From Schistosoma mansoni (lineage: Eukaryota > Platyhelminthes > Trematoda > Strigeidida > Schistosomatidae): a stretch of 64,000 nucleotides of DNA. The DNA is taken from positions 6,559,801 to 6,623,800 of the forward strand of contig NC_031496.1 in the NCBI RefSeq assembly GCF_000237925.1, written 5' to 3'. This document shows positions 31,488 to 43,979 of the stretch, piece after piece. How positions within the stretch are numbered: position 1 is the first letter of the stretch; each line of letters begins with the position of its first letter. Position numbers and translations under genes: made by a program. Below the pieces are notes generated by a model. The model worked only from the letters and a program-made list of their open reading frames with translations. It was not told the origin of the DNA and did not search any database.

Positions 31488-32855
31488 TATTTAAGAGAAT
31501 TTGAATTATAGTATAAACTTGTAATCCCAGCAATAACGCAAATCAATCAAGAAGTATTAGCTGAGCACGAACGAATGTACTGTATTTGGAATTCGAAATC
31601 GAAACAGTCATCAATACAGGGGAATCATCGGTTCATTCAAACACCACATCCGTCACAGCTTTAATGAGTATCCAAATTTCTGTGATCAGTCTTACCTCTT
31701 CTCTTTAGGTTCATCACGTGTCTGCCCAATTGTGTAATAGATGTAGACTCTGTATTACCTAGAATATACTCATCAGTATTTGAATTAACAACTTACATCG
31801 GAACAAACTCACCTGATTCCTGGAATTGCATACAGTCATCATGTCGGTTGTGTGAGGAAACCACTGATATTTAGAATTTGCATCATAGACTTCCCAACAC
31901 TATCCTCCCCCAAGAAGTAATGTTGGGTCCTTACGTGGCAGTGTTATGACCAATTTTACATCCCAATTCGCATTGTCTTCTAATGTCTCACGCTTCGATA
32001 AGAAGTTGTTTGATTAGAAACTTTTGTCTCACAATGATTTTGGGTTTCATCCGACTCTGAACTGCTATGTGACTCTATACCGCTTCTGGAAATCTTGGAT
32101 AAAGATAGGTGATCATTAGAAACATCCAACTTAGTAGGATCACAACCACAAATTTCATCATTAGTTTCAGCAAAATGAACCATAGTATTACAAACTGACT
32201 GAATGTATCCAGTTTTACCACATTTAACGCATTTAAAATTACAAAATACACATGAATTACATAGGTAGAACTTGCCACAGAACAAGCATTTACCCAACTT
32301 GTGCTCATCTTCGTGAACTGTTCCACAACCCAATGAATTGTTATCTGAATAACCTTGAATACATATTAGACTGCGACGACATAGTAAAGTAGTGGAATTC
32401 CTGATGTTCTGGCGAGTCATTTCATTGGATTTTTCTCGAAATTTGTATACTTTACGTAGCTCCATCAGTAGCTGCTCGAGAGTTGCATAAGGGAGTTAAA
32501 TCGGTTTGACTGAAAATGCCAAAGTCTTTACTAAGCTGTTTGCTTCTTTTCCGAACAACGTAAGGAAATGAGCCACAATATTAACATCCTCAACGTCTTC
32601 ATTGGTCATAGCCCGGATTTCGAACCTCTCCATGTAATCCCCGGAAAGCATTCAAATCTGGATGTATATCCAACCGTTCCATCACATGCTCCATCGCGAT
32701 GCCAATGTGATATTTAGGAGAATTTAAATTATAGTATAAACTTGTAATCACAGCAATAACGCAAATCAATCAAGAAGTATTAGATGAGCACAAACGAATG
32801 TACTGTATTTGGAATTCAAAATCAAGACAGTCATCAATACAGAGGAATCATTCAG
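31488..32855 (-). mobile_element. LTR retrotransposon fossil, gag region between short LTR-like repeats
   Basis: Direct repeats of about 140-145 bases (31488-31628 and 32712-32855) frame the region. On the minus strand they begin TGATTCC and end near AATATCA, so the ends are TG...CA. Between them the minus strand encodes a gag-like protein with a zinc-knuckle-like CVKCGKTGYIQSVC and Ser-rich tail, of the type seen in schistosome LTR retrotransposons. Polymerase parts are not seen. The copy is broken, with several breaks, and of middle age judging by about 8% difference between its repeats. Confidence 0.7.
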
Positions 32856-33900
32856 TTTTGCATTTTGACTGTATAACTTTCCAACATCAAATAGAAGACG
32901 ATACTCATTATTACAAACTTACTATAACGAATTAATTAAAACAAAATGTGTTAAACATTTAGTAGATAAAGACAGGTCATATAATTGTTCTGATAATTTG
33001 AATTTATTTAGGATATTGATCAAATATTCAGAGCACAAACATTTTTTTGATACCATTATTCTAAATAGGAAACCTACAGTTATTCAACATCATTTTATTG
33101 AATCATCACATTTAGTTGGAGTATTATACATTCATTTCCATTATGATATCAATCCATCATATTTATTGAAATACTCATCGTCTCTTTAAAATGTTCAATT
33201 TTTATCATAGTTGCATCAATATCAATAAGAACTAGGTTTATCTGTTTTCACTGATGTTAGTTTCTTCATTCGCCAAATTAATATTGAAAATCTATTCCTT
33301 GGTTCATTCAAACACCAAAGATACTTTCTTTTTCCTAAAACTTTCAAAGCCGTTTTTCATTCCATGTGAAACTCTCAAGTAAATAGACGATAACCAAGTA
33401 AATATATTAAGCTGTTATGTAGTTACTTTCAAAATGAAGATGAATTTCATTCTATGATCATAAAGACCGTGGTCAAAATGTTTGTAATACACCATGGACG
33501 TCTCTTTATTAAACCTTTCAAAACGCCCACAATTATCTTAGTTTGTCCCATCTCTCATGCCTAGAAACTAAAAGTTCGTTAAAAACATGTATTGTTATTA
33601 AAACGTTCGGTCTTTCAACTTTCGAATAACTTGAGAATGGACTGACCATTTTAAGAACAAACAGAATACAATAATATTCATTTATAGGTACTTGTTGACT
33701 GTATTAGTTTGGTTAAAAGCTAGTCACTACCGTTTGGTCACTGAGTTATTACGTTTCTGATTATTCGGCTCAGTCTGTGTGTAATTATGGCAACCATTCT
33801 AAAATCAGTTTCGATTATGGCTAGTTTTGATTAAGCCTTTTTATTAAGTTACTTAGCAGACATCGTCATTTGGATAAAAACAATTTGCGTACTTTTTGTA
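32856..33900. other. intergenic, nothing recognised
   Basis: AT-rich sequence. The 17-base block 'ggttcattcaaacacca' near 33300 also occurs at 31632, just inside the neighbouring LTR fossil. Confidence 0.35.
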
Positions 33901-33901
33901 C

Positions 33902-34205
33902 TGTTATGACCACTAGAGCACATGACACTCTAGCCAAAATGTTGATTGCTTAAGTATCATTCGATGAATCATCCTCCTCCCCATATATGTATGCACGCAA
34001 ATCCTATTTTCAGCTTTTGTTTTGTTTTGCCGTGCCCTTATTGAATTTGACTATAATTTGCCTATGTAATTGCTTGCTGCTCGCTGCTTGTTGATATTTG
34101 CTCATGTGTTTGTAAATTTCTGGTCTGTATCATTCGACAATAAACTGTAGTTGCCGCTTCTCTTTGCCTTCTGATTTTACGCACCGTTATGATTGTTATT
34201 ATAAC
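33902..34205 (+). mobile_element. possible solo LTR fossil
   Basis: The sequence starts TGTTATGACCACTAGAGCAC and contains 'caataaactg' and a pyrimidine-rich middle like an LTR. The right end is unclear ('gttatgattgttattataac' near 34184). No coding part was seen. Confidence 0.45.
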
Positions 34206-34493
34206 GGTTATCAAGGTGAACGGTTGACGAAGCACAGCATTACATATCTATCAACCCTTCGTCTGTACGGAATAATTATTTGGAGTGTTATTAGTTCTGG
34301 ACGTTACTCTCTCGAATTCCATATTTAACTGCACCAGACGATTTATCAGATTACCTGATACATATGAGCAAAGAGCAGTGTTTTCAGTTTTTAAAATAAA
34401 TAGCCTTACCGATACTCGCATCTCATCGTTGTGATCGATAAGGTCTGAAACTGTAAGAGACACATATGTCTCAAAGGACCCAAGTAATACTCT

Positions 34494-34852
34494 TGTAGTG
34501 ACCGGCCAGTCTCGATAAGAACACGATTGGAATAACAGAAATAATTATTGGTTGTTGTAACCAATTGTACCAGAGATTGTTTTACTATATTTGTTTAACT
34601 GTATCAGACTCACTTCTTGTTTCGCTATCCGCCTTGTTTGGTTCGAACTTGCTCACGCACTGCTCATTTTGCCTGTACTCTTTGGCACGTCTCGGTATTC
34701 TATCGATACCACGAGATCGCCAATAAATATACTTGATCTGGATTAATAAAGCCTTCTGATTTACGAGCTATCAAAGGAACCAATTCGTTTCTGGGCGCGT
34801 AAACGAATTGTAGTGGTGATCATAGTCCGTCCTCGACTTGACACCCACTACA
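34494..34852 (+). repeat. left LTR of the Gypsy-like fossil
   Basis: 359 bases with inverted ends TGTAGTG and CACTACA. It contains AATAAA-like signals near 34727-34750 and is followed at once by 'tctggtgagccgcatttgg', the primer-binding area. Confidence 0.85.
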
Positions 34853-37020
34853 TCTGGTGAGCCGCATTTGGAACACGCACAACAAACTGGTGAACCCTAT
34901 TTGGAACACGCACAATATCTGGTGAACCAAAACTGGTAACGCAATTCATCGAGCACAGTTCAAACTTGGCCATTTTTCCAACCCAGATCAATTCGGTGAG
35001 TCTGTTTATCTATCCACTTCTGTTGCATATATTCGTATTGATATTTTCAATATATAATATCTTGGCAACTTACTATGGTGGATAACGATAAGAATAGTAT
35101 AAATATTATAGACTCCGAGGTACAGGCTATTAATTTTCGACCGGTTCCTTTCATCCCTCATGATCCAGAAGTCTGGTTCGCGGCACTGGAATCTCAATTT
35201 GAGATCCGCCGCATAATCAACCAAAGGCAAAAGTACGCCTATGCTTTGGAATCATTTCCCGGGGATCACTTGACCGCTGTTCGTGAGGTTGTCCTCAATC
35301 TGAACGTTCCGAACGTTTACGACCGTCTTAAGGATGCCATCCTTCGACATTTCCTCCCATTATGAGAGGAACGATTGAGGACTCTATTAGCACGTCACCC
35401 TATGGGTGATGCTAAGCCAAGCCACCACCTCACGCGCCTGCAATCGCTTGCAGGAAACACAACAGCTGACTCCGAGATAGTCAAAGAGCTGTGGCTCGAA
35501 ACCTTACCAGCGAGTATCCAACCAACTCTTACGGCTGTGCTTGAGGACACCCCACTCAACAAGGTGGCCCTCATAGCAGACAGAATTCTAGCACGAGCTA
35601 GCGCCAAAGACAACTATATTGTCGCCTCTACTTCTCGTTCAAACATGGATTTCGATGCTAGACGACCTTCGGCTCATGGGGATAGGAACAGATGTATCTA
35701 TACTCGTCTCAGTTTCCGAGACCGCTCAAATGTGCCAGCCCCCTACGTCCCCCGACCCAGGTCACAATCTCGAAAAGCCGTAACGACTCGCCCCAAGCGG
35801 GCATCTTCCAAGCCACGCCAGAAGGCGGTTTCGGAAGCGAGTCCGAGTTGGTACTGGTTCCACCGTGCCTTCGGGGCCGGTGCCCGTCATTGTCGAGCTC
35901 CCTGCTCATACAAGGCGGGAACTTCCCGAGCCGGTGAGTAAATACGGCCGTATTCACCGGCCCTTCACCTCAGTTTGACCGCTTATTTTACGTGCACGAT
36001 TATCGCACTAACGCTAGGTACCTAGTGGATACAGGTGCCCAAGTTTCTGTCGTACCTATCAGTAACAGTAAGTCTCAAGCTACGATGCTTCGACTACGCG
36101 CTGCGGATGACTCAGTCATTCCTAACTATGGTACACGACAACTTACGGTCAATCTGAACAAACAGCCTTACGAAGACCCTTTTCACGTGATTTCCCGTCA
36201 CGAAAAGACCTTCAAGGTTGATCGACATGGCCGCGTCGAAGTAGTCAGCATTGATCGTCTCATGCCAGCACACGTCGATGACAGTGCCCTACCTGATAAA
36301 TCGGGACCCAATGCTAGACCCATCAAAGCTTCTAGCGGGATCGCTACATCTACTTCGGATCCCACGCTAGATGCACCTGAGACCTCATTCTCACGTCCCA
36401 GTCAACAGCACGTGTCATCTGCCTCGTCTACGGACGAGACTTTCGCCTCACGTCCAGACCAGCAGACCACACCGCCCTTCACTGCGGATGAGATTGCAGG
36501 CTCACGAGGTTCGAACGAGACTACCGTCTCACGTTCCGGTCGCCGAGTACGCTTACCCGTACGCTTTCGCGACTAACCTCATAACCAACTGCGGATACAG
36601 TATAGGACCTTACCCCTATACTACACGAATGCTACACTTTTCTGTTTTTCTCTCATTTTTTTGTTTACTCCGAGCCTACGCCTCCGACCATCGCTGTTAC
36701 GGTATCGTCGACTTCAGTCAACTTTGGCGAAAGCTGGCCTGATCACCCACGCTCTAGTCAACGCACTCAGTCGACCTCTCTGGCTCCAAATACGTATGGT
36801 ATACATTTGGTCCCGAACATGGTTATCCTGGTCGCATCTGGTTCCTTGGCTCAATCTGGTTTCGTCCTACGTCTGCAGCGTTTCTGGTCCGGACCTCTAC
36901 GTACGCAACCTTCAGATTCCGGATACAAACCACTCTGGTGTAGCATGCTAATCCAAACAATCAACACAGTACGAAACCGTTACGTATCGAAAGTGTAAAC
37001 CCTTTCTAGCGAGGGGCTCC

Positions 37021-37378
37021 TGTAGTAACCGGCCAGTCTCGATAAGAACACGATTGGAATAACAGAAATAATTATTGTTGTTGTAACCAATTGTACCAGA
37101 GATTGTTTTACTATATTTGTTTAACTGTATCAGTTTCACTTCTTGTTTCGCTCTCCGCCTTGTTCGGTTCGAACTTGCTCACGCACTGCTCATTTTGCCT
37201 GTACTCTTTGGCACGTCTCGGTATTCTATCGATACCACGAGATCGCCAATAAATATACTTGATCTGGATTAATAAAGCCTTCTGATTTACGAGTTATCAA
37301 AGGAACCAATTCGTTTCTGGGCGCGTAGTCGAATAGTAGTGGTGATCATAGTCCGTCCTCGACTTGACATCCACTACA
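37021..37378 (+). repeat. right LTR of the Gypsy-like fossil
   Basis: 358 bases, nearly the same as the left LTR, preceded by the purine-rich 'gaggggct' that probably served as the polypurine tract. Confidence 0.85.
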
Positions 37379-37382
37379 CTCT

Positions 37383-38645
37383 TATGAATTTCGCTGTTAT
37401 TTATATCATGTGACTAAATCGCCAACCAGAACATGACATATACAACCTAAACACTGTTTCAAAATAATGACGAGTTGACCGGTATGAGTAGACTGGAGTC
37501 CTTATTGGTCCTTCTCGTCTGACTCTTCCTGTATGAGTTCGGAACAACAATATCACCACCCACCCTGTGAATTTAATGTTTCAGACATATTTAGTTTATA
37601 TACATGTAAACCAGAGTAATAATAGTGATAATGCATTTCTGTAAGGGTAGGTACACTCCATTTTTACAGGCATGATCTACAAGTTAAAACATATACTGGT
37701 TCACAGTATGCATCCCAAGCAGGGTTGTTTAGTAAATATAATCTATAAAAGTTGATACCAGTTCATTCGTTCACATATACTGTCTTTTATTCAAAATATT
37801 TTCCAGAGGGGCATCGCGTCCTCGTTACATACCAGATCCAATCTCAACAAAAATTGTATTAGGATTTTGGTCGTGCTAAGTATTTATGTAATGCAGCTTC
37901 TTAAGTTTATAGTTGTTATAAAGTAGACTTGCGGAGCGTCTGGTGCAAACTATGGCCTCGGGAAAGCGCGTGCGTCGAGCTTGTTCCAGATGTCAGAAGT
38001 TACATAGCTTCACCCTTGGAGCAAGAATTTGAAGAGAAAAAAGAAAAAAAGAAACCGAGGAGCAGCAAGGCATTTGGAGATAAACGATAACCGATGTTTA
38101 ACATTTAGTAGAGGAACAGACGGAGGTATGATAACTTATTAGATTAAATTCATGCTAGCTAACGCTGCCAGAGTGAAATGTGATCAAGGGCCCCGAACGA
38201 GAGAACGCAGAAATAAGGAACAATGAGTTGAGATATTTATCAAGGTCAGGTATGTTCGAATGAAGGAAGGGAAGCCAAGGTTGAAATGAGGAAGACTGTT
38301 TATTAGAACAGAGAGTGCATATAGAGAGTAGAGTGTTAAGTAAAATAACAACCATATCCTTTACAGCCCGTTGTTTTTTTTTCGTCATCCGATGCCTGCC
38401 ACAGTTTTCATGTAAATGTCCGAGTTAGCATGTTATAGGTTGTCTTAGTAGAATAGTTAATCCAGCATAAAAATTAGAAACATGAGTCTAAATGGTCAGT
38501 GTAGAAGAACAACCTCAATATCACAGATTGATTAACTTGTTCTCATCCATAAAGAACCTGATACAAACGAAATGTTCTGCCCCACAAGCACGGGTGGATT
38601 GAAGTCATCACCCTCACCATCAAAGCTTGCTGGTCAGTAACTCCA
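37383..38645. other. intergenic, nothing firm
   Basis: A GC-richer patch at 37925-38035 contains a short frame MASGKRVRRACSRCQK at 37951. I cannot connect it to a gene or element, and no splice sites support it. Confidence 0.35.
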
Positions 38646-38649
38646 CCCT

Positions 38650-38765
38650 CATATCATACTATAAAATACAAAATGACAATTTTACAAGATCAAGCCAGAA
38701 AGTGGCTGTGAGTGTGAGAGACCGTAACCAATAAATTGAGAGTAAGTTAAGAATAATTTGTAGTG
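38650..38765 (-). repeat. dispersed repeat family C fragment
   Basis: 'tactataaaatacaaaatga', 'caagatcaagccagaaagtg' and 'aagtggctgtgagtgtgaga' follow the order of blocks at 27472-27530. Confidence 0.5.
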
Positions 38766-38767
38766 CT

Positions 38768-39149
38768 TGTTCCGAATACGGCTCACCAGATGTAGTGGGT
38801 GTCAAGTCGAGGACGGACTATGATCACCACTACTATTCGACTACGCGCACAAAAACGACTTGGTTCCTTTGATAACTCGTAAATCAGAAGGCTTTATTAA
38901 TCCAGATCAAGTATATTTATTGGCGATCTCGTGGTATCGATAGAATACCGAGACGTGCCAAAGAGTACAGGCGAAATGGGCAGAGCGTAAGAAAAGTTCG
39001 AACCGAACAAGGCGGATAGCGAAACAAGAAGTGAGTCTGATACAGTTAAACAAATATAGTAAAACAATCTCTGGTACAATTGGTTACAACAACAATAATT
39101 ATTTCTGTTATTCCAATCGTGTTCTTATCGAGACTGGCCGGTCACTACA
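38768..39149 (-). mobile_element. LTR fossil of the same Gypsy-like family, with short internal scrap
   Basis: 38791-39149 is a 359-base copy of the LTR described at 34494, in reverse. The 22 bases before it (38768-38790) match the reverse of the primer-binding area, so it is the truncated 5' end of an element and not a clean solo LTR. Confidence 0.85.
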
Positions 39150-39895
39150 AGTTAATCTTACAGTGGTAGTCAATAGAATCAATAGAAGCTTCACCAAAAA
39201 GGATTTAAAATACATAGTCACAGTTACTAGTAGTGTACAAATAAGAATACATGTAAAAATCGTCCACAACAAATTCCTAGCAGTACCATGCATTCATTCC
39301 TCGTTAGTACCTTCAACAAAATATTAGAAATATTGGTATGTTTCTAACACTGCTGTTAACGTCATTAGTACAGGGTGATCAGTCTTTTCAACATGGGTAT
39401 ACAATAGCGATACGACCACATAAGAGTAGAAAACACTAAATCAGCAAAATGAGTGGGAATAAATTCTATATTGTTACCTGAGTGTATCGTGGCCAGTAAC
39501 TACGGTTATGTTTTCATTTATTCGGTCACTTAATTGTGGATACTTTAGAGTTATCTCTGTCACAGAATTAATTGAGGGTGTAACTCCTGCTATGTTAGGA
39601 TTTTTCTTCAGTCATAACTGACTGCACTACACGTGATACATCCAGGGCATGATGAAGTGGTAATGTCGCCCAAAAAATTCCATTATTCATGGCCTTTTGT
39701 GCAAACTTTTTGTGAGTAATGTTGGAAGTGGATGTTCCGATGCTTCATTAATGCTACGAAGTTTCTCTTTGGACCAGACAAAACAAGGAGAGATGGAGAC
39801 AAATACTGGTAAAATAAAGGGTAGATTTTTTGAAATAGATAAAAATAAGAGAGAATTTCTCGAAAAAGGTTACTTTGTCGCCTGCTGAGGGACAA
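39150..39895. other. intergenic, nothing recognised
   Basis: Short frames on both strands here lack splice sites and family resemblance. Confidence 0.35.
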
Positions 39896-40384
39896 TGTAA
39901 CGTCATGTGCTGTGTCAAGCCCACATAGCTTAATCTAACTTCTAGGCAAGCCAATCTATTAATTCCTCCTAAACCACATTCTGACTTTGCCATTTACTGG
40001 TTTATTTATTCTGACTGTTTTTATATAGTCATATATGTGTTGACTGCTTATTTCACTGATCAAATGTATGTAGCTTGCTTTTGTTCTGACTGGAATTAGT
40101 GATTACCCCTTGATTAAGTCGACTTGATTCATACGCCTTTTTCACTGCAGGTCGTTTTGTTTTGCTTTCTCTTTGCCTCGTTCCCCTGATTGTCTGTCTA
40201 GATCAATAAATGTACAAAATATACATATTCAAAAATCCATTCTCGTGTTTGGGTTAATTAGTTCCGTTATTCACTAACGTGGATAAGTCAATAATTACAT
40301 ACGAGGATAGCTTACATGTATATCTCAATAGCAGTTAGAAACAGTCCAGCTAGAGTCAGATTTAGGGCCACTTAAGCCTACCAT
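39896..40384 (+). mobile_element. solo LTR fossil, family L2
   Basis: Layout as in the other L2 copies: TGTAAC start, 'gtcaagcccacatagc', a late 'atccattctcgtgtttgg', 'gttattcactaacgtgg', 'aattacatacgagga', and a 'gggccactta' end. Diverged; no clear target duplication was found. Confidence 0.65.
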
Positions 40385-43300
40385 AGGGAAATATTACGAC
40401 TTTCCTCCTCGCTGTCGACATTGGAATATTTCTGAAGTAACGACGAATTCATTGTGTCGACTCCTCGCTCAGATTTACAACTGCTTGCCTACTTCTGGTC
40501 TGCATTTACACACAATGACCTGCTCCTCACCTGAATCTTGGTTAATTAAATTCAAATTTATCTACTCTTAGACAAAATGTTTTCTACGCTTGTTTCTATT
40601 TCCTTCAGTGTTAAAACGATTCTACCTAGTGGACTTCACTTTAAAAACTATCCATGATAAAAGGCATTTATTTGCAAGAATGTAAACGAGGATCTAAAAA
40701 AAATAATATTACCACTTAATGAGTTAACTAACAGGAGTGTCCCAAATTAAAACTCAATGTGAAGTCATGCACACCTATAGCATACATTTTTATATTGTCT
40801 TTACGTATCATATACAAGTATTGTAACGAGACTTGACAGCACAAATGTTGGACGTAAGCTTGATGGGTTTAGTTATCTAATTGTTTTGTTTCTGTTATGT
40901 GGTTAAGAAGCGAAATTGGAAAATGAAACGCATAAAGAGCTATGTGATTGTGGTGTTTGTATGAACTAATGATTATTTTGCAATCGATGTCTACCTGATT
41001 TACGGTTGTAAATATAATACGTTCGTTGGTGCCCACCTAGTTCTATTTGGCTTAAATTGCGTTAGCTTAGTGATTCCTAGTCCTTATAATCGACCAAGTA
41101 CTTCTGAATATCATAACAACCTAGTAACTTGTGTAAAAAGAATGTAATGAGGGTGATGTAATCACAAGCTGTGATGTCCTAAAATCGCATTGGCACCACT
41201 AGACCAATTATTTCTTTATAATCGTAAAGCATGGATGAAAGACTTCAATACAATTGGGTTGTATTGGGTTATATAACAATGACCACATGTGAATAGTCAA
41301 GTCATAATATATTGATCGACAGTTCCCGTGTTCGCCATTTCTGACCTTCTCTATGGTGTTGAATGTGAACCTTAGTCATCGTTTATTTGGCTTCAAGGAT
41401 CGTCTTCAGGAACAACGCCACTACGCTACTCTCCTACCAGGATCAACATGACTTCATTTCGATACAATACCGAGTGAGATTATTGCACTCAGACGGTTAC
41501 TAAGAGCATAATTAGAATCCTCCGGGTGTCAACAAAGTGAAATATAAAGCGAAACGTTAGCGGCAGCAAACTATCGCCAATCATGTGTGATAATTTCAAA
41601 ATGTTTGGTTTCATTTTCAATACTCCCAAAACGAGAATTTACGTGCATGTCATTTGAGGGTTAAATAAATTGAAATTATAATAATGCAGAATGTTTTAGT
41701 ATTAGTGCATTTTAAAAACATCAAAATGTATGAAAGTAGCCGGTGGTTAGCAGCTTAATGTGTGAACAGCACAAGTACTTGGTGCTTAGAACGTTAGTAA
41801 CCAAATGTAGAAACAATCAGTAGTGTAAAAATGTTGATACTATCACTATAGTTGATTCAGTCGGCAAAGTAGATGATGTTTATGCCGGTGTGCTGATAGT
41901 ATGTGTTGATTTATAATTGCATTTGCGTTCATAACCTAAGTGAAGGAACAGAAGTATAACCACGTGGAAAAAATTCCAACTACCGTACAGGCTAGTTTTT
42001 TAAGCTTTATACCATTTGCAAAGTTACGGGGATATTTCCTAGTTATTTCTTTACCGTGGTATGACTTTGTAATATTACTAATAAATGCGAATTCGTATCA
42101 AAATTCACTTCGTACGCGATCACACTGATAAATATTTAAATTTCGGACAGAAAGCTGAGATTAATTTGCCGAACATGAGTGTATATGTCAAAGAAATAAA
42201 CTAGAGTCGATTTCCTTCTGTACAGTAAACGAATTATTTACATTCATACTGATCAGTTGGTGGTGCATACAAGTTGGTTGTAAGTAGGAAGTTAGGAACA
42301 AGGTAGAGATGGACTTTTTTGAAACAGTGGGGTTATAAGTTATCGAATTCATTAAACCTTGTATTTCGCAGACCCAATAGACATGATTTTGTACGTTTTC
42401 AGATAAAATAATCTTAACAAAGTGAGTTACAGTGAGTGCTGTGTATGCTATTATCAAAGAGAGCGTAAGTTGTGACCAAGGAGTGTACCATCTCCAACTC
42501 ATATTTATGACAATGGTATGAACCTTTGTCAGTTTTAATGTTCGTTGGACATTGGTGACCTTGTAGGCACATTACTTGCTTAACTGCTTACAATGATGAT
42601 TTGTGTGAATGATTGTATCGCTAGAACACCGATGAGACTGACACAGTTTCAAGCTGTGTACGAAATGAGCAACCGAAATAACACAATTAACTGTCGATTT
42701 GTCGGCCGATTTTGCAGTAATAGTTTCACCAATTTTCTAATCAGATTACGTGATTGTCAAGCCATGATAAATCCACTGTTAGAATAGTGAAGTGTAGGTC
42801 AAAAATGGTTGATTGACAGGGAAATGTTTCAGGCTATTTAACTGAATGAACTTGGATTACAAACAATCTCATCGAACAACGTTGCCAGATAGTTTTCAAG
42901 TTGAGTGATTGCAAAATCATAGATAGTTCACCAGCCTGTTGTATCATCCAAGCGAAAACTCATTGGGGTATCCCTTATGGAATAAAGTACGCGATGTTGA
43001 AGAAGTGAAAACATTTAGTGTTGGGGGTGCGGGATGTGGGATGTAAGATACGGAAGCTAGGTAGTTTAGTGTTGTTGTGGGTAACCCGATGTTCATCAAG
43101 TCTCAAGGAGACATGCATTGTTACAGTATTTACTTACTTTAAGGTGTAACTATGTTTATCTGGCTTCAGAGGTAAAGAGGTTCTTTAATGTTCGAGTGGA
43201 GCGGAGATGCGTCCAGTCCTTAAAATCAGACTGGTATTTGATAGCTCTCCAATAAAAGATTGGCTATTGCAATATATTGGACATTAGATCGGCGCCATTT

Positions 43301-43490
43301 GCTTAGATTTGGCCTTGACTGAACGTTGGACTTGTGTCTATTGCACACACATTGTTCTTCGTAATTTTTCTTTGTAAATGAAAGTTTCCTCAGTTTTAAA
43401 GACAGCTCGAAGAAATCTGATATCTGTATTTGCACCCGTTTTTACTGCTTATATAATTTACTGGGATTATCAAGCTTGCAAAAGTTATAA
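40385..43490. other. intergenic 3.1 kb before the small gene and eIF4A3
   Basis: No convincing exon. Moderately GC-rich islands (41300-41580, 42590-42790, 43010-43090) break the AT background and may be old repeats. The promoter of the downstream gene pair should lie in the last few hundred bases, but no motif was recognised. Confidence 0.35.
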
Positions 43491-43543
43491 AGTTGGTTTA
43501 TATGTTATTACATAACATCTTATCCAGGGATTGGAACTCGCAA

Positions 43544-43726
43544 ATGAAAGTTCAGGTGTCGTCCAGTAGTTTTCGAATGGCGTTGTTTGTGACTGGAATA
43601 GTAGCTGGTATGTTTGGTTTCCGTGCACTTTCCAAGCGTATTTCTGTGCGTGAAGAAATGAAGGGTAAATCAGCACTTTATGGCAAAAGAAAAGTTCCAG
43701 CTGGTGAAGATCCGTGGAAGTACTAA
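43544..43726 (+). CDS. small single-pass membrane protein, unknown family
   Basis: 60 codons from ATG 43544 to TAA 43724. An in-frame ATG at 43493 would add 17 residues, but an AG at 43527 (tatcc-ag) 15 bases before 43544 could be the splice or trans-splice acceptor, so I prefer the short form. Residues 10-31 form one hydrophobic helix (FRMALFVTGIVAGMFGFRAL), followed by a strongly basic segment (SKRISVREEMKGK and GKRK) and the end PAGEDPWKY. This one-helix, basic-tail build is common among small inner-membrane mitochondrial proteins, but I recognise no named family. AATAAA follows at 43745. Its stop is only 114 bases before the eIF4A3 start codon, which suggests co-transcription. Confidence 0.65.
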   Translation: MKVQVSSSSFRMALFVTGIVAGMFGFRALSKRISVREEMKGKSALYGKRKVPAGEDPWKY

Positions 43727-43744
43727 TGTTTTAGATAATGTACA

Positions 43745-43750
43745 AATAAA
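43745..43750 (+). promoter_or_regulatory. polyadenylation signal of the small gene
   Basis: AATAAA, 18 bases after the stop codon of the small membrane protein gene and about 70 bases before the eIF4A3 acceptor. Confidence 0.6.
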
Positions 43751-43806
43751 TAATTCGTAGCAGTAGAATGTCTTTTGCTTTAATGCCCTCGTTGTAAACA
43801 CTAACC

Positions 43807-43822
43807 ATCCTTATGTTTTCAG
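43807..43822 (+). promoter_or_regulatory. eIF4A3: candidate spliced-leader acceptor of eIF4A3
   Basis: The pyrimidine-rich 'atccttatgttttcag' ends in AG at 43821-43822, 18 bases before the eIF4A3 ATG, with no obvious cis donor in the short space behind the upstream gene. This is the expected layout for trans-splicing in schistosomes. Confidence 0.5.
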
Positions 43823-43840
43823 TTCTCTGCTGCCTAAATT

Positions 43841-43979
43841 ATGGAGAGTGTGTCAAAACGGAATAATTTAGAGGATTTAAAGAATGTGGAGTTTGAGACA
43901 TCTGAAAATATCGAAGTAATCCCATCTTTCGACTCAATGTGTCTCCGAGACGATCTGCTGCGTGGGATATACGCTTACG
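43841..43979 (+). CDS. eIF4A3: eIF4A3 exon 1
   Basis: Encodes the short N-terminal tail ([20 protein letters not shown]) and the start of the Q-motif region up to LLRGIYAY, ending with one base of a Gly codon. Confidence 0.9.

Larger units (their letters stand above)
34494..37378 (+). mobile_element. Gypsy-like LTR retrotransposon fossil with both LTRs
   Basis: Two LTRs (34494-34852 and 37021-37378) start TGTAGT and end CCACTACA. They differ at about 11 of 358 positions, so the insertion is fairly recent, and CTCT duplicates (34490-34493 and 37379-37382) flank the element. Inside, a gag-like frame starts at 35075 (FIPHDPEVWFAALESQFEIR), a protease-like LVDTGAQVSVVP lies near 36020, and an end-of-polyprotein tail (KVDRHGRVEVVSIDRLMPAH) follows. 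Reverse transcriptase, RNase H and integrase are not seen, and the element is much shorter than a complete Gypsy. It is broken, with a handful of breaks, and could only have moved with help. Confidence 0.85.

Noticed and set aside
37951-38031. Short GC-rich frame MASGKRVRRACSRCQK
   Set aside because: Closed after 27 codons, with no splice sites or second copy; not enough to call a gene.
42593-42787. 64-codon frame in a GC-richer island upstream of the small gene
   Set aside because: No splice signals in phase, no recognised domain, and likely a decayed repeat.
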